The notes under the pieces were generated by a model. That model did no database searches. It was given only the letters and a program-made list of their open reading frames with translations, and was not told the origin of the DNA. DNA of 64,000 nucleotides from Meconema thalassinum (lineage: Eukaryota; Arthropoda; Insecta; Orthoptera; Tettigoniidae), in the NCBI GenBank assembly GCA_946902985.2, contig OX336399.1, positions 165,460,911 through 165,524,910 on the forward strand, written 5' to 3'. Position numbers and translations under genes: made by a program. Numbering within the stretch: position 1 is the first letter of the stretch; every line of letters begins with the position of its first letter. Below, piece by piece: positions 36,422 to 48,486 of this stretch.

Positions 36422-36795
36422 TTGAAATTCATCTGATAGATAGTTTCTTATTTGGGCATAACGTTGTTAATAATAATAATAATATTATTAATATGCCTAA
36501 CATTTGCCACTGGAGTGTGGGTGCTAGATACCTGTGAGAGACAGTAGTGCGCTCGCCCAGGAGCTCCTGCTCCCGCCGTACGTCCACGCCGCGCTGTCTG
36601 CCAGCATTGATTTATAGCCGAGGTAATAGGTCGCCCCCACACGGCTTATTGAAGCGTAACAAGATGAATACGAGCTCTCCTCCCTCTCCAGAGTACTACT
36701 CTCAAATTCCTGTCCATGTTAAACAGGCTAATTTTCAAAATCACACTTTCCTATAGGCCTTTTCCAAATTTGAAATTAAATCGACCCAATAACGT
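36422..36795. other. Unassigned sequence with short (AAT)n
   Basis: A small AAT/ATT microsatellite lies at 36465-36492. Otherwise nothing recognised. Confidence 0.35.
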
Positions 36796-36880
36796 ACATT
36801 ACTTGTTGCTGATTTATTTACATTGTGGTATTGTAGCCTAGTGTACTTGGGTGTGTCTAATAACCTGTTATTAATAATAA
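36796..36880 (-). repeat. Fragment of SINE 3' module
   Basis: 'gtgtacttgggtgtgt' and neighbours resemble the inverse of the module at 32490-32560. The fragment is short and diverged. Confidence 0.4.
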
Positions 36881-36885
36881 TACTG

Positions 36886-37150
36886 GCCAACGGTGGATGA
36901 GAGCGGTAAGGTGCTAGCTCGTGCCTTGCTGGCATCGGGAGAGCGTGGGTTCGAATCCCACCTTGGCCATTCTGAAAATGGCTTTCGTTGTTTCCCTTCC
37001 CTGACCCTTCCTTTACGAAACCCAAATTAGCGGTGGCCTGTCACCATCCCCAGTTGTATCTGCTGATAAAATGTGTTCAGCTCCCAGACACCCTCCTTGT
37101 GATGATAGACGAATGATCCCTGGCAGAGTCCATGGGTAAAGCCAAGCTTG
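36886..37150 (+). mobile_element. tRNA-derived SINE (family 5)
   Basis: The head shows GGCCAA...TTGGCC acceptor-like pairing (36890-36967) and a perfect B-box GGTTCGAATCC (36948-36958). Its length of ~80 bases suggests an ancestor with a long variable arm (serine- or leucine-like). A ~180-base body follows ('ctgatccctggcagagtcc' type). The attached body makes a functional tRNA gene unlikely, but the head is the best-preserved tRNA-like structure in the window. Confidence 0.7.
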
Positions 37151-37545
37151 GAAGATATGCGATTTTTTAAATCTATGTTCTGCGAGACTGATTTATTTTA
37201 GAAGCGCTCAAAATTGCAATTGTTTATACTTTCGTATAAATTTAAAACTCTATGCCATATTATTCACTTAATTGCTGGAAGGATTTGTAATATATTCAAT
37301 AATATATTCCTTTCCTTGCTAACTGGCACTTATATCTTTCTCTACCGAAGGAAATAATTAACGGTCTTCGAAGTCCAAGTGTACTACAACAAAGAAATTT
37401 GATGTAATAACATACCAATATTTAGCTTTTAAAATTTGAATCTCACCTGGGTACATTGGACTGTGGCCCTACCTGTTGAGCTTCCTACCAATTAAAGCGG
37501 GGGCTCTTAATCTTTTTTACTCTCACATATCCCCTAAAAGTAAAC
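37151..37545. other. Unassigned AT-rich sequence
   Basis: No repeat or open frame recognised. Confidence 0.3.
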
Positions 37546-37559
37546 TTAAACATTCACCT

Positions 37560-37608
37560 CACGCCCCCCGCCCCCCCCCCGCCCCCGCCCCCCCCGCCCG
37601 CCCTCTTT
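37560..37608. repeat. C-rich low-complexity tract
   Basis: Runs of C broken by single G on the plus strand. The complementary strand has G runs able to form a quadruplex. It interrupts the hAT transposase fragment. Confidence 0.8.
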
Positions 37609-37800
37609 TACAGCCAATTTGTAGGAGGCTTCAAGCAGTGGCTTTTGCAAGATACAAAACCTAACTTCGGGAACGTACGGTACCTGATGATTTGAATCGA
37701 GCGTCTTCTGCTTAAGTGACTCGAGCGACTCTCCAGAGCTCCCCAAGTATACTTTATTGAAATGTTCTTGGAGTTTGGAAGGCCTCATACGGGGCCATTA
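37600..37800 (-). pseudogene. hAT-family transposase fragment (ZBED/SCAND3-like)
   Basis: The minus-strand frame contains MRPSKLQEHFNKVYLG, then SLKQKTLD, then a tail with KPLLEASYKLAVKE. This matches the region after the BED zinc finger in hAT (Buster/SCAND3/ZBED5-like) transposases, where a KPSKLxxH motif is followed by a basic stretch and an SYxVAxxIAK motif. The next expected IAK motif is replaced by the G-rich tract. Upstream there is a stop. Only ~65 residues of a protein normally over 500 remain. Confidence 0.6.
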
Positions 37801-38765
37801 CTCATTATCTATGTGCGCCCCGGTGAACACGGTAAGCTAAGCCGCCGTTGACTGGCGCTGATCGGGGGTGCGCGTACACGGTTCTGTTGGTGGTTGGCAC
37901 GCACTTGTACAATTTTAGGTAACATGTTCAATAATGTGTACTTACAGTGCTCATATTCCATGCTGAAAATGTCCTCCCTCTCTTGTAACACACACCTGAC
38001 ATCTTCTGATGAAAGAATGGACAACAATCTCATCTAATTTTTGTTCGGTAAGAACAAAACGTTGTCTGTTAACTTTCTTATTATTTACGGAGCCTGTTTT
38101 CTTGAATCATTTAGCGAGCCTCCTAATTGTACTGGCAATAGGCACAACTCTTCCTGGATACTTGATTCGAAATGTTCCGCTTGTTTCAGAACAAGATTTT
38201 CTGCTTTTCATGTACGAATTATGGATAGGCTATATTGAACTCGTACACACATTCGCGCAACGTGAATTGGTGTCCAGGCATGACCAACAATCACAGTAAT
38301 CACAGTACTCACTAGACATGCAACACTAACGTCTAAGCTTTGCAGATACACGTCCATATGAATGACAAAACCTGTGTGAACTAACGATATGAGTCAGTGG
38401 AGCGGGGTATTGCGAGGTCCACTCGCTCCGCACCTGACCAGCCAAATGACGGCATAGTTTGCCGCGATTACCGGGGCGGTACCCTGCGGTTTTTCAATTC
38501 CATCACGACCAAGGTTGCACGTGAACCCATATTTAACATTTTCAACACTGTACTTCCTTTTCTTTGACATATTCTTTTCTTAAGAATGTAACTTATACTT
38601 TTGATAATAGTAAAGATAAACTGAAAATTTAAAGAATTAAAAATAAAACAGTCAGTCTGAGAGACTAGACATTTTATAATTTCAAATGACGCATGCTACA
38701 AATGTTCGAAGGCTCGGGACTCTTTCAACAGACTCCATTACCCATTAACTTAGGCTTCCCGCGCG
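37801..38765. other. Unassigned sequence
   Basis: Short open frames on both strands (for example 38009-38299) have no recognisable similarity. It may include the rest of the decayed hAT element. Confidence 0.3.
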
Positions 38766-39196
38766 GGCACCTCTTTAAGGGCCACCCTGTATTTGAGTGT
38801 GACATCTTTTACAACTCCTTAAGGGTCACCCATTATTTGAATCTGATATCTTGAAAACCTCTTTAAGGGTCACCCTGTACTTGAATTGAATCTAACAAAC
38901 TGTACACCTCGTTAAGTGTCACCCTGTATTCTTGTCTGAAATCTTGTGCACCTCTTTAGGAGTCACCCTGTATTCTTCTCTGCCATCTTGTACACCTCTT
39001 TAAGAGTCACCTTGTATTCTTATCTGGCATCTTGTATATCTCTTTAGGAGTCACCCTGTATTCTTATCTGGCATCTTGTATATCTCTTTAGGAGTCAACC
39101 TGTATTCTTATCTGACGTCTTGTATATCTCTTTAGGAGTCACCTTGTATTCTTATCTGGCATCTTGTATATCTCTTCAGGAGTCACACTGTATTCC
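38766..39196 (+). repeat. 44-bp minisatellite, ~10 units
   Basis: The unit contains AGTCACCCTGTATTCTTATC followed by a segment ending CTCTTTAGG; successive GTCAC marks from 39006 onward are 44 bp apart. Left-hand units are more diverged and slightly longer. Confidence 0.85.
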
Positions 39197-39289
39197 TGTC
39201 TGACGTCACGCACCAGCAGTCTCCGTATCGTATAACGCCAGACCTCGGGAGTAAACTCAGACTCGGTGCATATCCACTGAACAACATGA

Positions 39290-39375
39290 TGACGTCATAC
39301 ACGCCGTAACCGTAACGCATAACATTAGACCCAAGCATAACGACGAAGTCGACAAGATCATTTGAAAAGATAAAA
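39290..39375 (-). repeat. Interspersed repeat shared with 675-800
   Basis: The reverse complement matches the 'gatcttgtggacttcgtcgt' region at the window start. Confidence 0.45.
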
Positions 39376-39596
39376 CGGTCTTGTAAAAATGCATTGTTAC
39401 ACTTATGCAGATTGTGCATTCCAATCGAGAGATGTACTGAGCATTCTTACTTGAAGAAACCCATTGTTGTAGCTATTCAAACCAGGTTCCTATCTCATTA
39501 TACATTATCTATGGTGATCAGAATAATTTGTATAAAGAAGAAACTCTTATAACTTTGTTTTACGGTCAGACTGGTGTATATTCTGAAAAGAAATTA

Positions 39597-39838
39597 TTAT
39601 TTAGCGTATGGCTTTTAGTACCGGGAGTGTCCGAGGACATGTTCGGTTCGCCAGAGTTTGTAGCTGCTTCAATGTGGACACCCTTAGGGTGAGCTACAAG
39701 TTCCGTTCAATTTCAAGTAGTTCCAATTTTTGCTACCAGATGTCACTGGCACTTAGTGGTGAACGTTGGAACTTTGATGGAGCGTTTCAACGAAATATAA
39801 CCTACAAATTTGGCCTCACACGAGTTTAATTAGTGGAA
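39597..39838 (-). mobile_element. 5'-truncated SINE (family 3)
   Basis: This is homologous to 31995-32230, the 3' half of the minus-strand SINE ('ccgaggacatgttcgg' and 'gtgaacgttggaac' are shared). No tRNA-like head is present. Its A/T tail lies at 39597-39603. The Gypsy LTR starts 28 bases to its right. Confidence 0.7.
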
Positions 39839-39865
39839 GGTTCTTTTATTTATTTATTTATTTTG

Positions 39866-41004
39866 CACCCTTGAATAAAGCATTGTTTTATCAAGATTCT
39901 TTCTACGGGGTCGTGCTCTGACCTGGTTGCTTTTCACAGCAAAGATCGCATAAAATCAACATGCTCTAATGAATATAAAGGTCCATAACAGAGGCTATAT
40001 TAGAAATAAAATGAATAACAAGTAGAATAAAAAGTATTTAATGACTGAAACTATGTGCATAATAATAATAATAATAATAAAAGGAAGTCCTCCCTGACTT
40101 TCACTCCCATAAGAAATAAATATTAATTGAGCGGTAAGTACTCGCTCCTCACAACATATGCAAGTCCATTTTTCCTGGTCAAGAAGTTATATAATGCGTG
40201 GTGTACTGCTTTTTAATAAGGAAATGAGTACTGATGCGAGTCCGTTTACAACTGAAACAGTCATTTTGCTCACGGAGTTGCATCTTTTAAATCACACTAC
40301 GGCTATGGGACCCACCCTTAATTAACACACTATATTTACTACTGACACATGCAAGATCTAATAATACAAAAGATAAAGAACCTCCCTGAGATTCTAGCCA
40401 GTGCCAAAGCACACAAAATAAAGAGCATGCCGAAAATAGGCCAAAAAGCTCGCATCAAAAATTGGGAACACAGCCTCGCGCATCCTAATGCCACACGGGG
40501 TCATTGAACGCGTAAAATAAACACACAAAAGTCAAGCAACAACAACAAAATTCAAGACTAACGGCTGAAAATTATATTTACATTTTATAAACGCCAGACC
40601 AGACAAACAGATGTTTCGGGAGATACCTTAAAACCATGGACAGCACCCATTTAATCAATCAAATACTCTTTATAACCGATCAGGGTTTTGTGAATTTAAA
40701 TAACATCTTATATTGATATACAGGATCCTGGCCTGCTACTAATGACACGCAGTTGTTATCTGATTTGAGCGCTCCCCTCCTTGTATGAGTCATCGCTGCC
40801 TCGACTCACTCTCTCAGTCCTTCAAGCTTGGTGCTAATTATACACGAGACCACACTGATCCCGTTATCCATCTGGAAACGCGTAATGACATATCTCACTC
40901 ATCCCCTTGGATGGCAAGAACACAAATATATACCACGAGCTCAGCCTCGCAAGGTTATGAACTGGGCTGATTATGCAGCAAGTCAGAATAATCTCAATTA
41001 TATA
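39866..41004 (-). repeat. Gypsy-1 3' LTR
   Basis: It is homologous to 48225-49409 from 'cacccttgaataaagc' to 'ctcaattatata'. It contains a short (AAT)n tract near 40060-40081, much shorter than in the other LTR. The exact internal border is uncertain. Confidence 0.8.
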
Positions 41005-42141
41005 TTCCCGCGAACACATCATAAAATCACACTATGCACCATAAAGCTTGGACTGACTCACTCACAAACATACCATCTGGGTCGGCTCAAAACAGATCAA
41101 CCTACATTGCGTCCATAGACACATTAAAAAAATAAACAACAAAAACTCGGGTGCAAGAGTGCCATCCCGTACAGAACTGCTAGAAAAGCAACTATCAAAA
41201 TAATCCTGATCCGTCATTAATTCTGCTCACAAATAATCTTTACCCTCCAAATTCTATTTTTAATCTCAAATTAATTCAGTTCCATTTTTGTTGTAAGGCA
41301 TCCTTCCGAATTTATAATGCTTGACCGCGATTTACGCAAGCGAATGCGAGCACGAGCTGCGCATAGCCCCGTATAGTTGAACCAAACAAAATTACAATAT
41401 TTACAAAATACAAAGCGCTCAGCTTGTCCCATACTTAATGTGTCAGTAAACAAGAACTAAGAATCTACATTACCAAACAAGCAAACACATATCTACAAAA
41501 ATAAGTCCCATAAAACCATAGCTGATTTAATAAATAAATAAATTCATTTGTACTCATTCCTATAGAACAGCGTCAGGAAAACATCTGCAGCCATCACTCC
41601 TTTAAAATGCTTAGCTCGCCATCGACATCTTCTGGCAAATGTCCTGCTGGTTCCAAGATCCGGCCTTGTTCCTGGACGTCATCTCGTGCTGAATTAAATA
41701 AATGTTTGTCAGATACACACACGATATATTTCCTAATAAATTCACCGATCAAGTACTAAATTCCTTGACCGTCTATTTGGTGAATTATTTCGACGAACTC
41801 CCCTATCTGGTAGTACAGGGACTACAAATAAATCACTGAAGTTACACTTATAACTTGACGAAAATGTTCCATGTTCAAACACATGAAAAATTATGCAGAG
41901 TATGCCTCGTGTCCTCATACACCTGAATAAAGGCCTTACGTCCTCAAATGCTCAAATAAAAGTCATCTCTCGAAGCTTCCTGGACCATTTATAAATGAAA
42001 CTGGCTAGAGTAGGCATGGAAGTGGATTTATGAAAAAATATTCCATAATAATTATCCGACTAGCATGCGATCGGTATCATTGAGTTCGTAGCAATGTGGA
42101 GGTTACGATTATGCTGTAGCTGGCTCGAATCGATCGTGGAA
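41005..42141 (-). other. Gypsy-1 pol C-terminus remnant and 3' untranslated region
   Basis: The minus-strand frame near 41700-41594 reads RILEPAGHLPEDVDGE and may be the former end of Pol, out of frame with the integrase piece. The remaining ~590 bases up to the LTR have no open frame. No clear polypurine tract was identified. Confidence 0.4.
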
Positions 42142-44835
42142 TTAATCCGTAGATAACTCCCGCGTTAATTCACCAGGATGCGTTATAACGCCGAGTTGCC
42201 GCTTAAACATAAAGATTCTTAAGTATTTAGAAACGCATTTTATTGCGCGTTTGCTAGGATTAGCTTGAGGGTGGCGAACGCTACAAAACATGTGTTTTAC
42301 ATCCAAGTCCTCCATACCTCTCCTGAATTCGGTGCTCGTAAAATAGCTTCCATGGTCCGACAATATAAACTCTGGTTTCCCAAGGATTGGAATAACTCTA
42401 TTTCGAATACGACTGAGTACTTGTTTCGATGTAGTTTTCTGAATGGGGCACAATACAACAAACTTAGAAAACACATCAATGCACACTAGTAAGTGACGGC
42501 AACCTCGCCTACTTTTCGGGATCGCACCGAAACAATCCAGTGCCACAAGCTCGCAGGGTTTCTGGGGTAGCAATGGTCTAGGATACTGCCTCATTAAGTA
42601 ATTATTCGGCTTCGTCCTCTGACAAGGATCGCAAGTCTTTATTACGTCACAGATGGTAATCCTCATTCACGGCCATGTAAACATTTCTCCTATGGTCGCC
42701 TGTGCCTTGTCAATTCCCACATGACCGAAACTTTCATGTATGTGCCAAGAAAGTCCTCTTTGTAATGATGCAGGTACCATGATACGTAATTTGGTGTGTT
42801 CTTCATCTATCCATTTATGCAGTAAATTGTTGAGCTAGACATATCTTCCTTCTCTGGCTTTTGCTTCTCTGTACGCTGGGGTTCCTGCTGGTAATTCCTT
42901 CTTAAAATACTGGATCATTTGGTACATCCATGGTTCTGCTTCCTGCTCTCGTTGTATCTCCCGTAATTCCTCCAAGAATGCATGGTCCTTTGCTTTTAAA
43001 TCAATATTCTGTACTATCGCTGTTTCTTCGGTATCAGGCTCGGGGTTCCTGCTTAGTACATCCGGAATTACATTCATTTTTCCCGGGCAGTGTTCAATTT
43101 CGATGTTAAATTGTTGTATATAGATGGACCAACGTGTCACACGCTCGCTAGCCATAGATGTCTTGAACAAGAACGTTAGTGCTTTGTGGTCTGTTCTAAT
43201 AATAATGGGGTAACCATACACAATCCGTTTCCATTGTTGCAAAGCATGAAGTATTGCCAACAATTCGAGTTCCGTGACCGTATAGTTGCGCTCGTGTTTA
43301 CGCAATCTGCGGCTCACAAATGCTAAATAATCACGATGTTGAAGGTTAGCTGGTTCTTCTTGGTATAACATCGCTCCTATACCAACCATGGAAGCATCCG
43401 CTTGGATAATAAATTTCCGTTGAAAGTCTGGGTAACCTAATTTGATACAATTTTCCAGTAATAATTTAGTCTCTTGAAATGACTTCTCACACTCAGCGTT
43501 CCAAAGCCATTTGTTGTTCTTCTTCAGCATCTCCTGCATAGGTGCTACGGTTTCAGTATATCCTGGGCAGTTTTCCTTATAGAAGCCTGTCACGCCAAGG
43601 AAAGCTCTGATATGTTTCACTCTCGTTGGTGTAGGGAAATACTTTATTGCCTCTATCTTCGCAGGGTTTGGCCTCACTCTCTCCTGGTCAATGATGTGCC
43701 CTAAGTACAAAATCTCCTTCTTGAAGAAATGGGATTTCTTCAAGTTGACTTTAAAGTTTGCAGTTCTAAGGTTGTCCAAAAGCTTATCCAAATTTTCCAT
43801 ATGTGTCTCGATGTTATCTGAAGCCAAGAGTATATCGTCAATATATCGTACCGTCATTTCCTTTACTTCTTCAGTCAGGTTCTGATCCAAGGCTCGAATT
43901 AATGCGCATCCAGCTGTTTTAACGCCAAAGGGCATACGGACGAAGCAATATGTCTGATTATCGAACAAGAAGCCAGTAAGAAGCTGTGACTTCTCATCCA
44001 GTTCGATATGGTGAAACGAACTCGTCAGATCTACGGACGAATAGACACTCTTGTTCTTAAATCCTTTTAAGACGTCTCTGATGATTGGCGCTCTGTCATA
44101 CTCGGGAATAATAAGGCGCATGTTTAGATTTCTGGCGTCTAGACAAAGTCTAATGGATCCATTTGGTTTTGTGACTGCCAAAATCGCATTTAAAGAAGGT
44201 CTAGGCGTCTTCTTAATCACTCCAGCTTGCAACATATCGTCAATAATCCTTTTGACCTGCTCCCGATGTTTTTCTGGTATAGGGTATAATTTACTTTGAA
44301 ATGGGGACCAATCCTCAACCTGCATAGAATACTGAAAATTTATTATCTTCCCTGGAACTGTGTCAAACACTGCCTTGTGTCTTCTTAAGATCTCCTCAAG
44401 TATCTTCCTATGTTCAACCCCTAGTTGGATGTCACTGAGCCGCTCCTGTAATAGTTCTTCAAACTGAGTATCGCTGTCGTCTCCTTCTGCTAGTAAAGCC
44501 CATATCTCCTGAGAGTCACTCTCTTCATTTAATTCCACAACAGCCACATCTATAAGGTCATCTTCCGCCTTTCGTACCTCCTCTGCTATTGCCTCCAATG
44601 CCCATGAATTCACGCCCTTCCCTGTAGTGATTTCATCCATGTGTAAGCCCACATCCTTCAGTTTATCAAACTCCTTAAATCTGACTGTATTATTGTGCAA
44701 ATCTATGACTGCCTGGTAGTCACAAATGAAATTTGCACCCAGAATAATGTTAAAATTAATTTTAGCCATAATGATAAAAGTCTGTCCAAATATATGGTCT
44801 AATATATCCAATTCTATAAATGCTTGACTTTGCAA
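42142..44835 (-). pseudogene. Gypsy-1 pol: RT, RNase H, integrase
   Basis: RT is recognisable from RLCLDARNLN and MPFGVKTAG to RYIDD. RNase H follows with DASMVG, TELELLA and TDHKALTFLF, then the HCPGKMNV...DVLSR tether. The integrase zinc-binding HH-CC (HIHESFGH...CDPC) and core (LDCFG, SDHGSYFTS) come next. In-frame stops lie at 42835-42837 (TAG) and 42667-42669 (TGA). The third catalytic integrase residue is Lys where family members have Glu (NPSKRAIK, codon at 42252-42250). The core frame ends at 42142, earlier than normal. The enzyme would copy RNA and join cDNA to the chromosome, but this copy is inactive. Confidence 0.88.
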
Positions 44836-45098
44836 GTGACGGTGCGTTCGGGAATAACGCCCCTCACCTTGAGTTGCGGTACTGGAATCACAGGAATATT
44901 CTGACTACGTCCCAACTCTCGAACCAAAGCCTCCGATACAAGACTAATTTGTGAACCCGTATCAACTAAGCATCTCACGTTAATTCCACAAATCTTGGCA
45001 TAAATATTAGGTAGTTGTTTGATATCATCGCTCCGTGGTTTTACAATCTCCTCCAGGCAATCTTCCGGCAAAGCTATCCACTCTTGTATGTGTGCCAC
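44814..45098 (-). pseudogene. Gypsy-1 protease
   Basis: An aspartic protease active-site motif CLVDTGSQISLVS lies in a 94-residue piece, followed by VRGVIPERTVTCK. A frame change within an A run near 44830 separates it from the downstream RT frame, where the flap-like region and ILGAN motif continue. The upstream border is also in a different frame from gag, with extra stops between. Confidence 0.75.
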
Positions 45099-45154
45099 GA
45101 CCCATCCTTCTTCACAATCCGGCTGTTGCTATCTCAGGGTGACTCCTTTTGCAA

Positions 45155-47529
45155 TTATTGGGATTTTTTACAACCCCCGCGACTACCATCATCCTTCTGT
45201 CGCGTATTTCCCTGACGTTCTTCCTGCTTCAATAAACTCTCGGCCCCCTCAATGAGAGTGTCTGGATTTGACCTCTTATTAATGGCACGTTCCCAGTGTC
45301 CTTGTTCGTCCCCTCCATTAGCGTGTAATTCTTCCAGGTAACGCTGCGATTCGGCGTGCCTGTCGTTCCATTCATTCCTATAATTTTGATAGTCCCCTTG
45401 GTTCTGGTATCTCCTTTCACGCCACTGTCGATTAGCATTATTGTTATTTTCGTACCGTATGTAGGGCCCCTCATTTCTCCTATTATTTCTCCATTGTTGG
45501 TACCCTCGCTGTTGATACCTATTGTTGCCCTGGGTCTGCCTATCATTATTATTATCATGTCGCTGGTGTGACCTATTTTCTTCGCCCTGCTGACCTCGTC
45601 TTGGTGTTGTTGACACACTTGTATTTGTGGCCTGCGATCTGGTGTGTAGTTGGGTGGGTTTAACCACCTCCGTTGTGTTTACAAGTTCCAGCTGTCGTCC
45701 CCCTCTCTGATGCAAGTGAGATGTTGTCTCGTCAATCTGACGTAAGATTTGTTTGGCTCAAACCGCTGTGTCCACGTTTGCCGCCACTAACACCTGCTGA
45801 ACATTGACTGGCAACTGCCGCGCAATCGTCATAACCAGATCCGACTCTTCTAAAAGATAATCCAAATCTTTAAATTTTAACAATTGTAACGAAAAGAAAT
45901 CTGAATATTTCGTCTGCTGAGTTGACTGATATTTTCTCGAATAAAGTTCCATTCTAAGGTTTTGCTGGAGAGAAGCCGACCAATACTTCCTAAGAAACGC
46001 ATCCTTGAAATCGTCCATCCCTCCGAAAGTATACTTGAAGCTCAAGAACCACGTAAGTACATTTCCCGAAATAAATCGTTCCATCAGTCTTAAACGACGC
46101 GCGGGCGGTATATTATTGTCATTAAAATAGTCCTCCATCTCCTTAAGATACGCCTCCGGTGTGACACCAGAATTTTCTGTGAATTTATTTGGTTTAAATT
46201 CATTTGATCGAATAACTTGTACGACTTGAGGGTGCTGATGGCCATGTTGAGGAGTAGAGGTTCCCCCAATTTTGTTGTGAAATCCCTCTGTGTTAGTCGT
46301 TAATGGGCTGCCTGCCAGTCCTTGGCTACTCGCCGCGCTAATTGCCCCCGGGTTTGCTGAGTCAACTTCCTTATCTTTAACGTGCTCGGTCTGAAATAAC
46401 GTGTCTTGTCCCATCGAACGCAATTCTGCCTTTATGATTATGTCCGTCTGTTCCTTCATTTTACTCTTAATTTCTTCCTCAAGTGCTTTAATGCGCGTAT
46501 GGTTATCACCTACGGTCTTTATGATCGTTAACCGTTCTTCTTTAGAGTCGCTGCTCATCTTACGCCAATCCTATCTGATGCTATCTTTAATCGCTCCCAG
46601 TTTTTCTTCCAACTGCTGTTTCGTGTTCTCCTGATTCGATTCTATCTTCTCAAGCCTGTCTTCTAGACGTAGATTATTCTCATCTATCGTACTCTTCAAA
46701 TTATCCTGGTCCGATTCTAGGTTCCGCCATCGCTCTGCTGATTGTATTTCTAATTTATCCATATCCTTTATCAGGCCCGTAATACTTTCATTTACTGCTG
46801 ACAATTGTCCCTGGATAAACGTAGAATCCTCCTCCATCTTATGAAACCGCTTTTCAAGACCATCCTGTGCCGTTTTGACCTCACTGTTATTGACCGTGCA
46901 TGCTAATTCTATCTGAGCTAGTTTTGCCAATACAGTTTCGTCCAAATCATTTAATTTACGGTTGAAGGTGTCTTCTAATTTTTTAATCTGACCTAGTTAT
47001 TTGTCATTATTCTTACTTATATCAAGCGCGAATTGAATCATCTGCTGCGTAGTGTACTCTTTCATCTCTCAGATAATGTGGCTAACTGACTCGTATTTCT
47101 ACTCTCTTGCGCTTCTAATTGTTTGTTTATATTTTCATTTACTTGCGCTTGTAATGATTCACCCTGTTCGGATATCTTAATGTCAAATTTTTCACTCTGT
47201 TCAGCTAGTTGTGTTTTAAACTCGCCTCACTGTTCGTTTAGTTGTGTTTTAAACTCGCCTGATTGTTTGGATAATTGTTTAGTTATAGTGTCATTCATTT
47301 GAGTCTGGAATGACTCATTCTGTTCAGATAATTGTGTTTTTATAGTGTAATTCATTTGAGTCTGGAAAGACTCATTCTGTTCGTTTAGTTGTGTTTTAAA
47401 CTCGTCTGACTGTTCGGATAACTTAATGTCTAACTTCACACTCTGTTCCTTTAATAGTTCTTGGGTTCGTGCCGTGGCACTTTCAATGATCGCCTGGATC
47501 TGTTCTACCGTTGCCATTATCACACACAA
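45155..47529 (-). pseudogene. Gypsy-1 gag, long coiled-coil type
   Basis: Gag is in four pieces. From 47529 (initiator probably the ATG at 47517) a coiled coil contains repeats of the type QNESFQTQMN and QSDEFKTQLNEQ, continuing past a TGA at 47227 to about 47070. After a frame change, 46945-46571 is another coiled coil. A TAG then separates it from the capsid-like part (46558-45758), with PEAYLKEMEDYF, GNVLTWF and FKDAFLRKYW. A TGA at 45758 precedes an Asn/Arg/Gln-rich nucleic-acid-binding tail (45715-45155). No intact CCHC knuckle is seen. The same domain order occurs in the intact Gag at 59848. Confidence 0.8.
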
Positions 47530-48192
47530 AAATATTTATCACTGAGAAAATAGGAGGATGACATGTAGATGTCTCCCCGACACACACATATATAATTCTT
47601 GACATACATTTACTTCATTTGACCACTTTCAGTTCATTTAATCTTATTCCCTTTACTCCCGCAAATCAATCTGCATCACTGAATGGTTCTAATTTTACTT
47701 AATACATTTTTAACCCCGCACATATTCAGTCATAAAATTACTATCCAGATCTGATGTTAACACTGACTAATTAACAAACTATTAATTGTCATTTAAGGCT
47801 GCCAGCCTCCTAACATATTCATGAGTTTGACTTTCTAAACAAATCTAATTTTACATTTAATCAATGGGCTCCCGATTTCACTTACACTACTTTACTAATA
47901 ACATCAATAAACAAAACGTGAATCGTATTTAACTTGCAAGCTCGTGATTCTACTGTATATTCCATTTTCTTGGCGGTATTTCTCTTCGCCGTATTTACGT
48001 TAACAAAATATCACTTCCGGTGATTTCAAACAGTCCCATATAACAGTGAAATATCACATTTTTGCGACAGCTTGATCTACTAGATCTATGCTGACTATCC
48101 AATATGTTCTAGCGGTAACTAGCAACGAACTAGCCCCAACTTGGCGCGCCAGCTTGTCTATGCTGCGCTAGAACAGCCTAAAACCGTGAAAC

Positions 48193-48213
48193 GCCCCACG
48201 TTGGGTAACGCCA
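48193..48213 (-). other. Gypsy-1 primer-binding-site-like sequence
   Basis: On the sense strand it begins TGGCG and ends CCCAACGTGGGGC, resembling the tRNA-Lys(1,2) PBS but with an altered three-base stretch. A second related copy, with GCGCC and AAGTTGGGGC, lies 62 bases further in (48151-48133). Both are preceded by 'atagacaagc', so the PBS region is duplicated. Confidence 0.5.
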
Positions 48214-48224
48214 GCTTGTCTATC

Positions 48225-48417
48225 CACCCTTCAATAAAGCATTGTTTTATCAAGATTCTTTCTACGGGGTCGTGCTCAGTCCTGGTTGTTTTAAACAGCA
48301 AAGTTCGCATAAAAACAACATGCTCTAATGAGTAGAAAGGCCCATAACAGTGGCTATATTGGAAATAAAATGAATAACAAGTAGAATAAAAAGTATTTAA
48401 TGACTGAAACTATGTGC

Positions 48418-48486
<69 letters not shown>

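Noticed and set aside
35014..36432. Long open frames of Pro/Ser/Phe/Leu (minus) and Gly/Arg/Glu/Lys (plus)
   Set aside because: They are translations of the polypurine repeat, which lacks stop codons in several frames. No start context, domain or composition supports a protein.
36888..36970. tRNA-Ser/Leu gene
   Set aside because: Good B-box and acceptor pairing, but no convincing anticodon arm, and the sequence continues into a SINE-like body.
38009..38299. Plus-strand 96-codon frame
   Set aside because: No similarity recognised and several overlapping frames of equal length; probably chance in a decayed hAT neighbourhood.
42265..42489. Plus-strand open frame opposite the integrase
   Set aside because: It is the antisense of the Gypsy-1 integrase; the minus-strand frame has the conserved motifs.
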